Shown: positions 39,215 through 53,521 of the stretch, piece by piece
Position numbering within the stretch: the first letter of the stretch is position 1
How the letters are laid out: each line of letters opens with the position of its first letter
Origin: Buxus sempervirens
Lineage: Eukaryota > Streptophyta > Magnoliopsida > Buxales > Buxaceae
NCBI GenBank assembly: GCA_947561395.2
Contig: CANNZS020000208.1
Span: 1-64,000 of the forward strand
DNA: 64,000 nucleotides
Direction of reading: 5' to 3'
Notes under the pieces: generated by a model
Database searches by the model: none
Told to the model about the DNA's origin: nothing
The model's input: the letters and a program-made list of their open reading frames with translations, nothing else
Position numbers and translations under genes: made by a program

Positions 39215-42200
39215 TAACTACAGGAATAGCTCGCTCATACTATGTTATATGTTATTTTCACGGAGACTGAGACTCTCCACTGCTTCACTTCAGTTGCAAA
39301 AAACCTGGCTTTTCGATTGGTGAACTACAAAAATGACATTGAACCTATAGGCTGGCTCAGTATTCAATCCAATCTATTCTGTTTCAAAGCTTTCCTCTCT
39401 TTCTCCTTTCCGCTTCGATCCCTACTGCTTGAAGTGAGCTACACCCATTTTATTTTCTCCTTCGGTCAGCTCTTCGGTTGATTTCTCAATTCAACATTGC
39501 CAAGACACTCAAGGGACCAAACTAAGGAGATTGGAGAGAGATTCAAGAGCAGGCACCCATACACGAATTGGGCAGTTCACCACTGACTTTACGGCTCGTA
39601 AGCAAACGCTACGCCCCTACTTTGACACTCCCTCCTCAATATTGCATATTTCCACCGTGCTCGCATAAACGTATTCTTCTTCCTTAAACTAAGAAAGATC
39701 AGGGTAAGCATTCCAAGCAGAAGAGACTGAGAACACACCTTCAATCCCAGAAACCAAACTAACTGAGTCAGGGTCCGAAGTAGAGCAAGGATGAGGGCAA
39801 GTTGTTTGCCAGCTCATTAAGCTGGAAACCGCCCACCAGTTTTATGAAAGAATTGTGTTGACTTTGGGGCGGCTAACCACTACAAAGACAGTAACTACCG
39901 TACTACCCATTGCTATTGGGATTGAAAACTATAAATTACCCCCTATTGAATATTCACCTACGGGCTATAAATTACCTCCTATTTCAAACCTTTTCCACTT
40001 TTATTCTTAAAAATAAGAGGTCTTCCCTTGCGGTAGAAATGGAATAGATGGTGGATCCCTTCTCTTTCTAAAGCCAATCGTACGCCCGGAATGGAATGGT
40101 TGGGTTTCCGAGACTTTCTTCTCACTTAACCTTTGAGCTACGGACCTTGCCGCTTCGCCCCCTCTGCGCCTCAGTATTTCATTCCTGAAGCTTTCAAGAC
40201 AGGAAATACATTCCCTAGAAAATGACTGACTTTCATGGTTTGCTACTGACTTCCTTCAGTGAGGACTGTACCGATCACTCCATTGGAACTTCGACTGATT
40301 CTGCCACAGAACTAATCCCGTGCCAAGTGGCTCAATAGACTCTCTCTTTACCTTCCCCATCTGACCCACTCCTCCTTCTGCGAAATCCCCTTTATAACTA
40401 GACTCGTGCAATAGCGCTTACGGCAGCTCGTAGCTATTGTATGCATCGAGGTAACGGTAACGAGATATTGATTGCCCGGATAGCTAGCCAGGCCAGCCTA
40501 TAATCCAACCCATCCAACAAGCACGGAAAGGCTCTAGTAAGCGCCAATCAATCCCTCGAGTAAGCCCCAATCAATTGTGTACGCGCCCGCCTTCTTTGCT
40601 TTTATTCCCTTCCGCTTGGACCGCGAACAGCCGATCTTGGCTGGCTGGCCAGTAAGGAATTGTTACTTGGGGCCGTTTCCCATACGTGCTTGTTCATGTA
40701 GTTTTGTTTTCTGAGGATTAAGCTTACGATTGTGGTGTCGGGTGGGCACAAGAATAGCCAATTCAGGCTAACCGGGTTAGATCGTCTTCTTTCTTCTATA
40801 CGACGAAGGAAGGGTGCGATTGAGTCCGCTGAACTTGGGCGAGAGATGTGAGGGCTACCCCCTGTTGTGCCAGAGCTCAGGTGTCTACGAGAAGCTGAGG
40901 GAGGAACAATGGGCCGATAGCACCGACCGATAAGTCAGATCGACCCGAGGCTACTGTGGCGAAAAGCATAAATTGCCGACCGATTGGCATAGAAAGTGAG
41001 GTGCGGATAGAAAGCAATTGGTCAACATCTCACAAGCATCGAAGGCTTTCATCCAATGCGGGTAGGACTCAAGGAATTGAACCCAGATAGGATAGATAGA
41101 GCCTGTTACCTGCCGATCCAATTACCGATTGGTAACCAGGCCGAGTAAGAAGACACTTTGGGATGATTTGCATTTGCCACTGGCCGAGTTAGTCACGAAG
41201 TTGAGATCCACCTATTTATTATATAGGGTAGGGTTACCCGCCTGGATAGCACTGTTGATTCCCGACCTCAGATAATATTGGTGACGACCTGGCGGCTGTT
41301 TCTCCCGAATCTGATTGATATCGAATCAACTATCGAAAATGAACTAAACTATAAGCATAGGCGGGCACCTGACCTGCCAAACGTATTATTCTCCCTGCCA
41401 AGTTTACTACCCGCTAACGGATCCGATAAGAGACTCCAATAGCTAGAGTACTCCTCGCTACCGGTACCGAAAAATAAGGCACAGAGGAAGGGGTTTCATT
41501 CATAACGAGTAAGTGCCCCGGCAGTCTCTCATTCAGACATTGGAAAAAACACTTTCTTCTAAGATAGTGACGGCGCAAGCAAATACATTCTCCGTGCCTT
41601 TAACCCTACGCAGAAGAGACTTATGGTCACTGCTAACCCTGGTAAGGATGTATCATGAGAAGGTAACTGTGCCAAGTATGGGCTGACGCTCTTCGCGGGA
41701 ATAGGTTCGAGTCGAGGGCTGCGCTCGCTGCAAGGGAATGGGAGTCAATGAAGGAAATAAGATATTGATTTTCACTGGCGCATAATTAGAAGACGCATCA
41801 TCATAAGTAAGTTAATATCGATCGACTCCGCTCAGAAGGTTATCGATCAGAGGATTTAATCAATATAAGCCCGCCCAAGGTTTCAATCGGTACGATAAAC
41901 CGATTGGCTGCAACATCGGTGTGTGGAGCGGGATGTAGTGCCACTTGATGTTTTGGGGAGTACGAAGCTCGAGTAGGGGAGAGGGAAGAACGCGGACTTC
42001 TCCGTCAAAGCACAGGGAAATACTGAATCTTTTCATACTGAGATTGGTAAACCCGACACCGCTCTTTGCTGCTGCTTATTGTCTGCTAGCTCTCTTAGCT
42101 GCTTCCTGCGTCTACGAGGATTTTCTTACTGCTGCTCTCTTCGTCGACTGACAGCTAACCGGTACATACAACTAGTCCGTACCGCTCTTACAGCCGCTTC

Positions 42201-43066
42201 AAACCGATGCGAGAGCACTGCCGCTTACTTCCTCTCTGAAAGCTGCTTTTTTCTTCTTTCTCTTCCCGGTAAACAGTGATTCCCGCTCCTCACTCAAGCA
42301 GTGAAGTAGCCGAACCGCTGTAACCATCACCGCTGCTGCTGGAACTGGTTGCTTCGGTCGAGATCCAGATTCTGAGAGTAGTGATCGAGAGCCTGATTCT
42401 GACGTTCGTGAGCGTGACCCTGCGAACGGAAAGAGTGAGCCAACCGAAAACCATATACGCCATAAGCAAAGCAAGCAGTAGACCTAGCAGCAAATCCAGT
42501 GTTAGATCAAGACCCTGCAGTTGATCCATACCTAGTATCAACACCAATAGGAGCATAAGTAGCTAATACGTAAAAAGCACGCACCAGTCACATACCCACT
42601 TGTAGGACCTGCACCATAAGCTAGGGTTGCTGGAGCATATCCTTTAGTCACATACCCAGTAGTAGATCCATTACATTTGAATTACCAGAGCTAGTCCTTT
42701 ATCCAGTTGAAGAACGAAGAACCAGTTGACTAAGTTACAGTTCCTTAAGCATAACCAGTAGAGACCACAGAAGGTTATCCATATCCAGCAGATACGAGGG
42801 TGACAGTACGAATACCAAAAGTAGCATATCTAAGTAAAAAAGAAAAAGCTATAAAAGCCAAGCCAAGGGCGCAGGGCATAGCCCAGACCAGTAAAGCCAC
42901 ACCAGCAGTCGATGACTCCGCATTTACAAACAAATTCATACGGCGAGGACTACAAGGTCGATGAAAAAGATCCCTTTTGGACTACCCTTTCACTACCGTT
43001 TCATTAGAACTTCTCTAAAGAAAAGGAGAATCTTCCCGCTTCGGATGATGCCTCAGTAGCGCGCTT

Positions 43067-43372
43067 TCACCACTGCAAATTGTTCCGTTCCTGCGGCTCA
43101 TGGATAGCTTTCAAAGCTGGCTTACGACAGAGCATTTGGGTATTAAAAAAACTCTCAAAGACTCCACCTTTAAGCTTCGAAGAAAGAAGGAAAAGAACGA
43201 CATGGGACGAACTCGCTCTCCTTATCCGTCTGCCCGCACCTCTGATGAAAAAAAATCCAAGCACTTTTATTAAATTACCTGATCGCGTCAAGGGAATGAG
43301 GCGGGCTAGCAACCTACTTTTTCTATACCTAGATCGATGAAGAAGTACCAGGATGTGACCTAAAAAGTCCAT
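43067..43372 (-). CDS. unknown 101-residue ORF, inverted copy
   Basis: Mirror of 8473-8778. Confidence 0.2.
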   Translation of the reverse strand: MDFLGHILVLLHRSRYRKSRLLARLIPLTRSGNLIKVLGFFFIRGAGRRIRRASSSHVVLFLLSSKLKGGVFESFFNTQMLCRKPALKAIHEPQERNNLQW

Positions 43373-46330
43373 TCCTGCCGAAACTTAAGGGGAAGATCTT
43401 GAAATGAAGTCTGTCTACTCGTCGGTTTATCCCGAAACAACAGCGTATCTTCCATCTCGAGATGATTGAATTCATTTGTATGCCCGATGTCTAACCGTCA
43501 AAACGAAAGACAAGGGGCAAGAGGCCCCCGAGTGATAGGTTCGGAACGAGCATTTTCTATACAGACATATGCCCAAATTCTCAAAGTTTTTCATGTTTTC
43601 TGGGGAAGGAGTTCTTTGGTTTTGATTCCTGGTATGACGTAGTAGAAAGAAGAGTCCTTTGCCTTAGCACGGAGCTATAGTAGGACCTGGGTGAACAAAA
43701 GCATTTCAAGCTCTACCATAGAGGTTGGTCCCACCAGTTAGTAGCTGTTTTCATCAACTTAGATGAGTTGGAATTCCCATCTTTATTAAGTAGGTTAAAC
43801 GAGCACATAGGAACCTCTGCTAGCAGGATCATATCGAAAAAGTGCCAACCGAAGTGCCCAATCTTTATGACTTAAATGAACATCCGAAGCAGGCAAGATA
43901 GGAGCATGAGCACCCAAACACATATCATAAAAGCCTTGGCTTAGCCATAACGAGATCAATCACTCAGTCTTCGCTACAGAAGATGCCTCTAAGCTGGAGC
44001 TTGAAACTAAATCAGAAGCGACAGGAAAAAAGCCCTTTCGAGGGCTGTTGTGCCCGGGGTAGAAAACCAGAACAAAGAGAGAAACTCAACCTGAGACCCC
44101 TGGAGAGTATCCTTTTAGGTCAATAGGAATCTTATCACGAATGAAGACAGACCAGCCTGAACAGACAATCTTGGTACTTAAGATTCAATATTTGACTCAG
44201 CGGACCCCTTCTTTTAGAAGTTGGGAATCTCGGTTAGTGAGCCTGCCTCGTTTCATTCTTTAGTTATTCCAGCAGAGACTAGCCAATAGGCCTTTCTATT
44301 CCCACCCAAGCCATTCCTCAGGTTGGAAAAAGTCCTTTCCGTACTAAGTCTCGACGCCTTTTCCAAGGGATTTCCCCAAAAGAAAGAAGAGAAAACATCT
44401 CTCAAGACCGATTATCCCTATCTCTTTAGCCCCACTGCCAAATGTGTTCTTCCTATGGCCATTTCCAGGCCTTTTCAGGTCAGTTAACAACAGCATTTCG
44501 GGGGCTACCGGTGAAAGACTTTGCTTTTAAGCTTAAGAGAATGCCCAGGAAAACGCCCTTAAGTAGCAGTGTCAGAGCATTTTATTAATATTAATTATGT
44601 ACGAAATATGGCTGTTAATCCCAACCTCTGAGAGGAGGATCCACTAGACGGAACCAACATCTAAATAAATGAATCTCAAATCCTGGTATGGGCGCAAAAG
44701 CTCAACCCTGAGATGTATGAATTCGCCTATCCATTGAGGTTAGAATTTTATTAATGCTGACTTGGGACCCTTTCTAGGGCACCTCGCCCGGTTAGAGGGC
44801 TTCTCGGAGCATAGCTATCAGAAGGTGTCGATTTCCTACTAAAGAAAGAGGACCTAGATTGCTGGGTTTGGACCTCTCGTGGTTATCATTTTAACGTTAT
44901 TTGCAAACTAAGTCTGATCTGGTTCCTTAGGATCAATGCCCCAGAGAGAGCCGGGGCCTGGGACACCACATAGAAGGGGTTAAATAAGACTACCATGCTT
45001 GCTATGGGCAGATCCATGAGAAGAATAGCTCTCTTTTGATCCCAACTAGGCAGGCTCTTCGGTATGGTTCACCGGGACATTGCATTCTTTTGAACTTTAT
45101 GGCATGGTCAGACCCCTTGCGGGAGGGTCGTCCAAGTAAATTTGCGTGAGTTGCTCATATGTCGGCCATAGGAGCAAGGCCCTCCTTGAAGTGAATTCCC
45201 GACTTTGAAGTGTTTTCAAGAGCTACTAGATTATCAGCTCTGACTAAGCTTTTGGTGACTCATCAACAGAGATGTGAAAGAGAGATGCTGACACAGCCTC
45301 GTTGCTTTTGATACCTATGCCTCCCGAAAGGGGATTTTCCTTCGCTTTTGAAAAGGCTCATACTGACAATGAAATCACAGGCTCGTTTCCTAGGCGGACC
45401 ACTAATTCAATTGATAGATGAGTAGGCAAATCAAACCACTGGAAATGATTCCTATTCTTATACACCAACCGGCATATCTATTCCCACCCAAGCCTCCCCT
45501 CAGCTTGAAAACAACCCTTTCGGACTACTACCATTCCGATGTTTAGTTTCTTGGGTATTTCTTCTTGAGAGGGACACTTCTTTCTGAGCATAAATTTAAA
45601 TTAAATAATTAAAATTTATTTCGGACCCTCGAGATTCGCTGGGCAATTGGGAGTGCCTCGAGACAGTCAAGGGAAAAAACCCATAGGGAATTGAGAGTGC
45701 TATAGAAAAAGAAAGACGACTTAAACTCCATTGAAAGAAGACAGGAAGACTCCCCTAGGAGGAAGGCCTGAAACAGTCAACGAGGGATAAATAAATAATT
45801 AAAGAAATAAATTGAATAGGTGAAAAAAATATTTTCCTTGTAAATCAGATTTAGAACACTTGACATACATCTGAATTCCTAGTTATATTTCATAAATTTT
45901 CTTTCTTTGATTTGAACAAGCAGAAAACAGCATTTCCTTTCCTCACTTTGAATATCTCGCCATTCAGTTTTGCTAGTCCAATCTGATTCGTTGGTTTGAA
46001 TTAGTGCTATTTTATTCTTGCTTTGATTCTCCGTTTCTGTTAGCAGCTCTTATTCTTGCTCTCTACCTGCATTAACACCTGTATTTGTTTCGGTTTATGC
46101 ATGCATACTTCCTCTCTTTCATGCAAAAAGTATTAACCTTATAAATTGAGCCTCTTAGCACCTTTACATATTCGAATTACGATCAAGCTCACTGCACTTT
46201 AGGTTCAAATCCGCAAATCTCTACATTAGCCCTATTTTTATATTTTAGTGATTTCAATTGGCACGCCCGAGCTCCCCACACACCTGATAGCATTTGTATG
46301 CCTTAGTATAAAAGCATAAACGAAATCATC

Positions 46331-47293
46331 ATGTCCGGTCAGTTCACACTTCCCGACATTAGCGTAGACGGATCCTCTCCTAGCACTATTCCCGCCATCT
46401 TAGATTCCACTCATAACACGTCTACCAAAAACCAAACGAATTTCCTAATCCAACCTGATTCTACATCATCTTTAGAAGAGGCCATAGCAGCCCTAAACCA
46501 ACGGCTTGCTGCACTCGCAGCCGAAAACCAAGAGTTACGCCAAGAATTGCAACATAGTCAACCCATTCCCACCCCTTCCACATCACAACAACAACGCATA
46601 ACCAATCCTACAATTACAACCCATACACCTATCCCTCCAGTTACATACACTACACCATCCCCCAGTCTTAACCCTCCACACATTCCCACACCACAAGTCC
46701 AACCCGAAAAAACCTTTACCACCGCACAAATACCCCAAGATAACCTCTTACACATAGTTACTAAACTCGTTGCCAAACAATTAGACGATCATAAAGCTAG
46801 TTCCCAAACGCTCTCGTTACACGAACTCTGCTCTTTACCCTTCCCCGAATCCATCATCTCTCTTCCCCTTCCCCCCAACTCTATCACCCCTCAATTCACC
46901 TTATATGACGGCACCGGAAAGCCCCGCACCCATAAAAAATCTTTCCTAATTTCATGTGTTAGTATTCAACATAATGATGCCCTCCTCTTACAACTCTTTC
47001 CACAAAGCCTTACCGGACTCGCCCTCACATGGTTCGCAAACCTTCTTAGTAAGTCCATCACCTCGTTCCTTAAACTATCCCGCCTTTTTATAAACCAATT
47101 TGCCTATAACTTAGAAACCGAAGTAACCCTAGATGACCTAGCCAACATGAAACAAAAACACGATGAAACCTTTACCCAATTCTACAACCAAAATATAGAC
47201 CTCCCTCGGGCAAAAAGAGTCTACCCCACCTCTCTTTTTCCATCCAACTCGTCGTTCGTATTCGTTATAGTTACAAGAGATGGTTTTTTATAA
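46331..47293 (+). mobile_element. Ty3/gypsy gag fossil, inverted copy
   Basis: Mirror of 4552-5514, same readable stretch. Its AT-rich leader/LTR-like side is 45755-46330. Confidence 0.85.
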
Positions 47294-47440
47294 ATCCTTT
47301 CTCTTGTCAACCCGATCGCTCTTCTGATCTTACTTTAAAATATGCATTTGATTCCTTTCTTTCGCGCATCAGGCAGGGAAGGAGGGACTAAGACTTTGAA
47401 CGTCTAATTGTCGGGATACTCATTCGAATAAAGAAGCTCG

Positions 47441-48115
47441 TTACTTTTTTTTCCCTAGAATTGGAGCCATATGTCTCTCTCTCCATTTATTCACTCGACC
47501 CAACTTAGTTTGAATTGATTTGGTCCCGTTCGAATTCTCTAAGGAAGAGCTCTTTTCTTCGAGATGTAACATAAATTGCAAGGATTCGATAGGTAGCTGC
47601 TCATTGGGATGGGCAAACGCCCCCCTAGACCCTATACTATATATTAGGTCATTCGGAAGGGCTCCGTATAGTTCTATTTTGGGGCGTAACGTTGTGGTTG
47701 TTCCCTCGACTGACCGATCAAAAGAAGTTCCAGAGTTCATTATCGATTTAGCTTTTTCCGCACCATATTTAGATCTGCCTCTTCTTCGATCCGGAATTCC
47801 CAGCAAATCATAGACTCCTCGAATACAATGGGATTTCACACCTGGCGAATCTTTCACTCTACCTCCTCTTATTAACACCATAGAATGTTCCTGCGAATTA
47901 TGACCTTCGCCTGGAATGTGAGCAAATATCTCATGTCGATTGCTCAACCGTACTTTGGCTATCTTACGTGGAGCTGAATTAGGTTTTTTCGGTGTTATCG
48001 TTGGAACACGCGGGCGTACTCCGAGCTTCTGGGGACATTGATCCGAAGCTCGAGTGCGGTCCGTGCGCCGTTTTTCTTCTCTACCATGACGAATCAATTG
48101 ATTTAATGTAGGCAT
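47441..48115 (-). CDS. rps12: ribosomal protein S12 with run-on, inverted copy
   Basis: Mirror of 3730-4404 with the same 99-codon extension. The lost stop is therefore in every complete copy and is not an error in one place. Confidence 0.93.
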   Translation of the reverse strand: MPTLNQLIRHGREEKRRTDRTRASDQCPQKLGVRPRVPTITPKKPNSAPRKIAKVRLSNRHEIFAHIPGEGHNSQEHSMVLIRGGRVKDSPGVKSHCIRGVYDLLGIPDRRRGRSKYGAEKAKSIMNSGTSFDRSVEGTTTTLRPKIELYGALPNDLIYSIGSRGAFAHPNEQLPIESLQFMLHLEEKSSSLENSNGTKSIQTKLGRVNKWRERHMAPILGKKK

Positions 48116-48165
48116 CGCTTACCTCCCTTTGTCCTTCCCCCCTTTTTTGGCCCTATCACTCGTGG

Positions 48166-48522
48166 TTACTCCCGATCCGAAGCACCCCTTTTCCATTCAT
48201 AGAGAGATCCAATCGTCAAAATCAATAAAAAGGCCATCATGGACCAAGATCCAAACGGATCAATCTTGTTGAGAGGTACTGCCCAAGGAAAGGAAAAGGT
48301 TACTTCCGGATCAGGGATAATAAATAAAATAGAAACCAGATAAAATCGTATATCGAAACGACTTCTGGCATCACCGGAAGGATCGGAACCACATTCGTGG
48401 GCCGACAATTTTTCTGGATAGGTCGAACTATTGGAAGAAAATGGAAAAGGCAGACCGAGTGGGATCAAAGAAACTAGCGGACTGATCACTAAAAAGATAC
48501 AAATAGGCGCAAATTCTGACAT
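48166..48522 (-). CDS. nad3: NADH dehydrogenase subunit 3, inverted copy
   Basis: Mirror of 3323-3679, identical product. Confidence 0.97.
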   Translation of the reverse strand: MSEFAPICIFLVISPLVSLIPLGLPFPFSSNSSTYPEKLSAHECGSDPSGDARSRFDIRFYLVSILFIIPDPEVTFSFPWAVPLNKIDPFGSWSMMAFLLILTIGSLYEWKRGASDRE

Positions 48523-49524
48523 CACCACAGCCCACCTCGTTCTCTCGCTCTTGCTCGCAGAGCGACATACCGGAAAAATAAAAGTTTAAGAAGAAATAAA
48601 AGTAAATTAGGGGATTGGTTCTATTTATCGGGGGGGCCCCTCTCCAGTTCGGAAAGTAGCTGATAGAGTTTTAGGACAGCTATGACCCTCTTTTTGTACC
48701 AGAGTAACCGGTCCCACAACTTTTTCGGAACGGGGTCCTTGGCACACCCCCCAAGAGACGTAAAAAAAAAGGAAATAAGCCACTTCACCAATTTTATTTT
48801 AAATAGGACTGGATGAAGTTTTAGCATCAAAAAGAAAATTATCCATTTGTTGGATGCTGCCATTTGAGGTGCGACTTGGTAGGAGTAATTCAAAGGAGAA
48901 ATAAATAAGCTATGGCTTTAGGGCAAGCAAGAACCCCCTCAGCTTCACTCTGAACGACTAAGCGATGCCTACTCCTCCTTCCTATTAATCTAATCGGCTC
49001 ATCCTTCTGCTCATTCTTATTCTTACTTACTTTACCATACGAATTTTTCAATGAAAGATGAGTCAATGAAGACTAGCGATCAACCGCCCAACGATACTAT
49101 ATATTTATATACGATGAAATAAGAGGCAACATGCGCTTGCAGAATACCAAAGATGGACAATCAGTAGACTGCTGGATAGACTGGCGAGGCCAGGTAGATA
49201 TCTGTGGGGTCCCCTTCCCCTCTGAGGCGACAACATCGTCCTCTCTGGGTAAGATGATGTTACCTGCTGGGGCGGATTCGGGAGCATCAGCCTCGACCTC
49301 CTCTCCTCTACCCTCAAGCTTTTCGGGATAATCTTGGATTGAGGAGGCTTATAGTAACCGGGGGGAAGTATCCTCTTCGAACCCAACCCAGGGTCAGCGG
49401 CAGCAAGGGGAAGATGCGTGTCGGTTTATCGGAATTTCAGTTGAAAGCAGGGACTCAGTTGTTTCATTCGGTCACTTCCTCGTATGCTCTCTCCTTCCCC
49501 CGACGCCCTAGTTTAGAAAGATAG

Positions 49525-49885
49525 CTTCAATCCTTCCTGGCCGCTTTCTTTGTGCTTGCTGAACAGTATTATAAGTACCGCGAAGAGACCAGGCTTTTTC
49601 ACTTTCTCATGCCCCCGTGATGATTTTGAGAATGTTCGCTCCTCCATTTTGTATCGCAATCCTCTTCCTTGGACTCCGTCTTATCAGAACAACTTATTGC
49701 TGAAGAGACAGCAGGACTAAGGGAATGCTTTGCCCAACAATGACACTGTGTGTCCTGCTACCTCTCGTGCTGGGACTTCTTCACCTACTGCACTTCCTGC
49801 CAAACCACGCTTTTATACTTACTGCACGAGCTGTGACCATTGACAAGAACGAGTGCCCTATACTTCGTAGGAGGGCTGCAGCTTT
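49525..49885 (+). mobile_element. Ty1/copia gag fossil, inverted copy
   Basis: Mirror of 1960-2320. Confidence 0.65.
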
Positions 49886-50254
49886 TAAATCCAACCGAGC
49901 CCCTTAGTCCAAATAGAAAGAGAGCTCTGGGCCGATTCACCTTTCACCTAAAACACCCTCCGCCCTGGATACTGATGAAAATCCATTTTTTCCCTCGTGG
50001 TCTCCCCAGAGCTAGGGGACATATATTGCTCGGATTATTCGTTCACAATTAAGACCAGGTGCTCATACCCAACAACGGTGCTACGAGTCGGCCTCAGGAG
50101 ACAAACCTCTTAGAGAATTGTGCTCGCTAGCCTTCCACGCCACTTTGGCTTAGTCTTCTTCGTTTTCCTTTCCCCTTCGGGTAGGGTGAAGGGCATCTGA
50201 ACGTAACGCTTCCTATAGTACTCTCTCTTTGACTTTCAGTCTAGTGCCAATTAT

Positions 50255-50464
50255 GTGATGTATTATAATGAAATGATGTTAGCATATATAGCGTCAGATG
50301 TTATGAAAGTAGGGCTTTCTACGAAAGAGAAAGCGAAGAAGTATGTGAAATCGAAGCGCATTGGAATCATCGATCATATAGAATGTGTGCCGCGAGTGAT
50401 CAGTCTGCGCAAAGGTAGAATAGCGGATTGGCTTGTCTTGCCTCTATCTTCCCGGGACTCCTAG
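50255..50464 (+). CDS. unknown 69-residue ORF, inverted copy
   Basis: Mirror of 1381-1590. Confidence 0.25.
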   Translation: MMYYNEMMLAYIASDVMKVGLSTKEKAKKYVKSKRIGIIDHIECVPRVISLRKGRIADWLVLPLSSRDS

Positions 50465-50678
50465 GGCTCTTTCAATTGGCCTTGTCTCGCTTAACTCGTC
50501 GAGTAGTGATTATCCCGGAATGAAGATCTGTTCGAAAAGTATCGCGAAAAATCCATATAATGATTAGGATTAGCTCCTAGCCCCTGCTTCTATCATTGGT
50601 GCTATCATCGTATAATAGAATAGATCACTCCTGCAGGACCTTTTTCTATCAATTTCATCAGAGAAGGTAGAAAAGAAT

Positions 50679-50710
50679 GCATTGGATGGATGCCCGGGCA
50701 TTGAGAAGGA
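50679..50710 (+). rRNA. 26S rRNA sliver, inverted copy
   Basis: Mirror of 1135-1166, here in sense orientation. Confidence 0.55.
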
Positions 50711-50721
50711 AGACTTGTTAT

Positions 50722-50758
50722 ATGCTTAACACATGCGAGTCGAACGTTGTTTTCGGGG
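50722..50758 (+). rRNA. 18S rRNA sliver, inverted copy
   Basis: Mirror of 1087-1123, here in sense orientation, 11 bp after the 26S sliver. Confidence 0.65.
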
Positions 50759-50764
50759 GGAATC

Positions 50765-51844
50765 TACGCTCTGTAAACAAAGGTCGACCTTTCTTATCTA
50801 ATCGAAAGGCTAATTCGCGATAGACGAGTGGGCGAGACGGAAATGGGGGTCGTGGAAGAGGACGCGGTCGCTCACAAGAGCGTGAACATGAGCGTCCACC
50901 TCTTGGTCGTCCTACTGATAATCCTTGGTCCAGTTCATCTTCTCCTTCGTCTTCATCTACTCCTTCTAATGCTACATTGACTGGTACAGTTAGCCGTGGG
51001 CGTGCGCCACCCCCACCATCTGCACAGGCTGGTATTCTTGGTTCCCCTTTACCTTCATTGTCTTCTCCATTGGTTATCTTTCATATATGCAAGACTGCCG
51101 TTCACTCCGCCCCGCAATCTTTTAATCCTTATAACTATTCATATGCGTCTACGAAGTTAGCCAAGTCATTCGCAGCCATCTCACTTAGTGAGAACTCCGA
51201 GAGTGCTTGGTACCCGGACACCTGTGCTTGGGCACACATGAGACCGGATGAAGGTAAACTCACATTGTCTTCACCTTACTTTTGTTCTGATTGCGTACTT
51301 GTCGGTAATGGTTCCTTACTTTCAATTGCACACACGGGCTCATCTGTTTTACACACACCCTCTGGTCCCCTTAGGCTTAATGATGTTCTTTATGTTTTAG
51401 ACCTTTCACACAGCTTAACTTTGTTCTTATAATAAGTGTTCGGGAACATTTAACTCTTCTGGTTTTTCCTTTCAAGACAACAAAACGGGGAAAGTCCTAC
51501 TCTCTTCTGAGTCACCGGGTGATCTTTACCCTATTCCTTCTCATCTCACTTTGTATAGAGAATGTCATAAGTAAGGATTTCTTATCTTAAGATGGTTACG
51601 TCTTGATGGAGCAAGGTCGGTAAAAATTATCCCCTTTAGTTACGCTAAGGTTTTTATTCTTCACTCATCAAATCAAGTATCTAGCCAAGGACTTAGGCTT
51701 CGGAGGGCAATACACAAGCTGACAAGATTCACAAGCACAATCTCCTCATGTCTGGCCCTTGACCCTGTGACCCTGTCTCAGGGAGTTGGACATCAATCCC
51801 CATGATGAACAGTTGTTCATTTCAGAGAAGCAATTACATTATTT
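50765..51844 (+). mobile_element. Ty1/copia fossil, inverted copy
   Basis: Mirror of 1-1080. It runs up to the unit junction at 51844/51845. Confidence 0.85.
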
Positions 51845-53365
51845 CTTGGTCGTGCGTCAGAAAAAGTAAAACCTTGGTAGATATTCGCTCAGACCCTCTG
51901 CCTCTCCAAAGGTAGAGCTTCCAGTATAAAGTCTTTCTTTTCTCCTTATTGGTTCATCCTCTGCTTTTTTTCCTGATAGTATTTTTATCCCTTTTGGCTT
52001 TCATTGAGTGGAAAATCCCAGGTTCTAACCTGTGGGGGTTTTATTTACTTACCTTCCTCAACCCAGAAATGAAGTCTCTTTCGCAGTCTATATGAGGAGA
52101 CAGCATTGACATCTGCATATGAATAGGCTTTTTAATCTTAAAAGCCAAATCATCTGAACTAGCTGATCCAGGGCTAGGCCAAGGGGTTAAGCTTAACTTA
52201 CTCGAGAAGGGGCTATAGACGCACTTTTGACGTAGGTTTCACATGGCGGGGGCCTAATCACAGCACAGGCCGGGAGGCCCTCCCTAAAAAGTGTATCCTA
52301 AGTACCTTTTTAACTGCCAGTTCCAGCTCTACCTAGCGCACTAAGAAATGGCGAACTCTGCCCACGGATGTGGGTCACACATCCAGCTCGGTTTGTGCAA
52401 AAGCGAGCAGGTAAAAGCTCGTTTTAGTCTTTTGGCGGTGTTCATCTTCACCTAAGGCGGCATCGATGTCATCGGTTACTGCAGGGTTGGTCTATGTATG
52501 CTATGATATCTAGTCTCATTGGTCGTAATAGAAAAAGGTTCCTGGAGCGAAGTAAGATCTCGGAGCTTTACGCTTGCTCCTATAACGAAGGAGGGGAGGG
52601 CTTTCAATCTCGATCTTCGTATTAGTTGGAAAAACTTCCTTTCTTTATCGGATCATCAGTTCGAGTGGCATCTGTTCCGGAGTTTGCTCTTGGCTAGGCA
52701 GCGGCTTCCCCTGTATTCATTCTAGAGGTAGGGTCCTCTCGCAGGCGATCCTCTTTCAAATGTGGATTAAGAAGGTTAGCCATCTCATCGTAGTGCACCT
52801 GCAGCTGAATCCGTTTGGGCAGCTTTCCAGAGAGTTTGCCGAAAGATTCTTCCACTATGCTATGCCAAAGGGGACCGGCTCTATGAGCTCATGGGCGCAG
52901 GTTCTTACATCTGATCTGATACATTGGATCGAATATGAGCATGCAACTATGACTTACAACTATATAAGATAACTCATTTGAACTTCGATGCGATGGACAC
53001 TGGAAGATCCGGTTCACCAAGCCAAGATCTCCCCTCTACGGGAGTCCCTGTGTCTGATTGGAATATAGGATTCGAGTCTTATCTTATGGTCTGATCGGAC
53101 GATCTTCCAGATGCTGGCCGAATTCACGAAAGAATAAAACAGATGGTATTGACATAGAGAGAGAGAGCCCTGGATCTTGAACCACATTCCTTCTCATCGA
53201 ATTGAGGAAAGCGCTGCCCTTAGCCCGTAACATCAAGCCAATCGCGATTCTACAAGCCAACAACTACACAAACGGGGGATGCTGACGGAACGGAGGCCAA
53301 GCAAGATACGTAACCCTTATTTGAGTGAGTATATCGAGATTCTCTTAAGAGAGAAGGTAGCCCTT

Positions 53366-53438
53366 TGTCACGAGCTGGACTCGAACCAGCACTTCCGGGA
53401 GTTACCCAGCGAACTTCCTTCTTTATTCTGATCGCGAC
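53366..53438 (-). tRNA. tRNA-like element, inverted copy
   Basis: Mirror of 25604-25676. Confidence 0.4.
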
Positions 53439-53521
53439 TTTGGTTACCCAGTTCACCGTAAGGCTACATCTGGGGACGGCCTTTTTTCCTTATTTCTACC
53501 TGCCGCCAAACCCCCCTCCTT

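Larger units (their letters stand above)
31403..51844 (-). repeat. inverted copy of the unit (unit 20442 to 1)
   Basis: Reverse complement of 1-20442: unit position equals 51845 minus position. The first bases, tgaatccgagaaaccgtaga, are the complement of unit 20442 downward, and 51844 corresponds to unit 1. All notes on gene-free stretches of 4405-20244 apply here in mirror image. Confidence 0.97.
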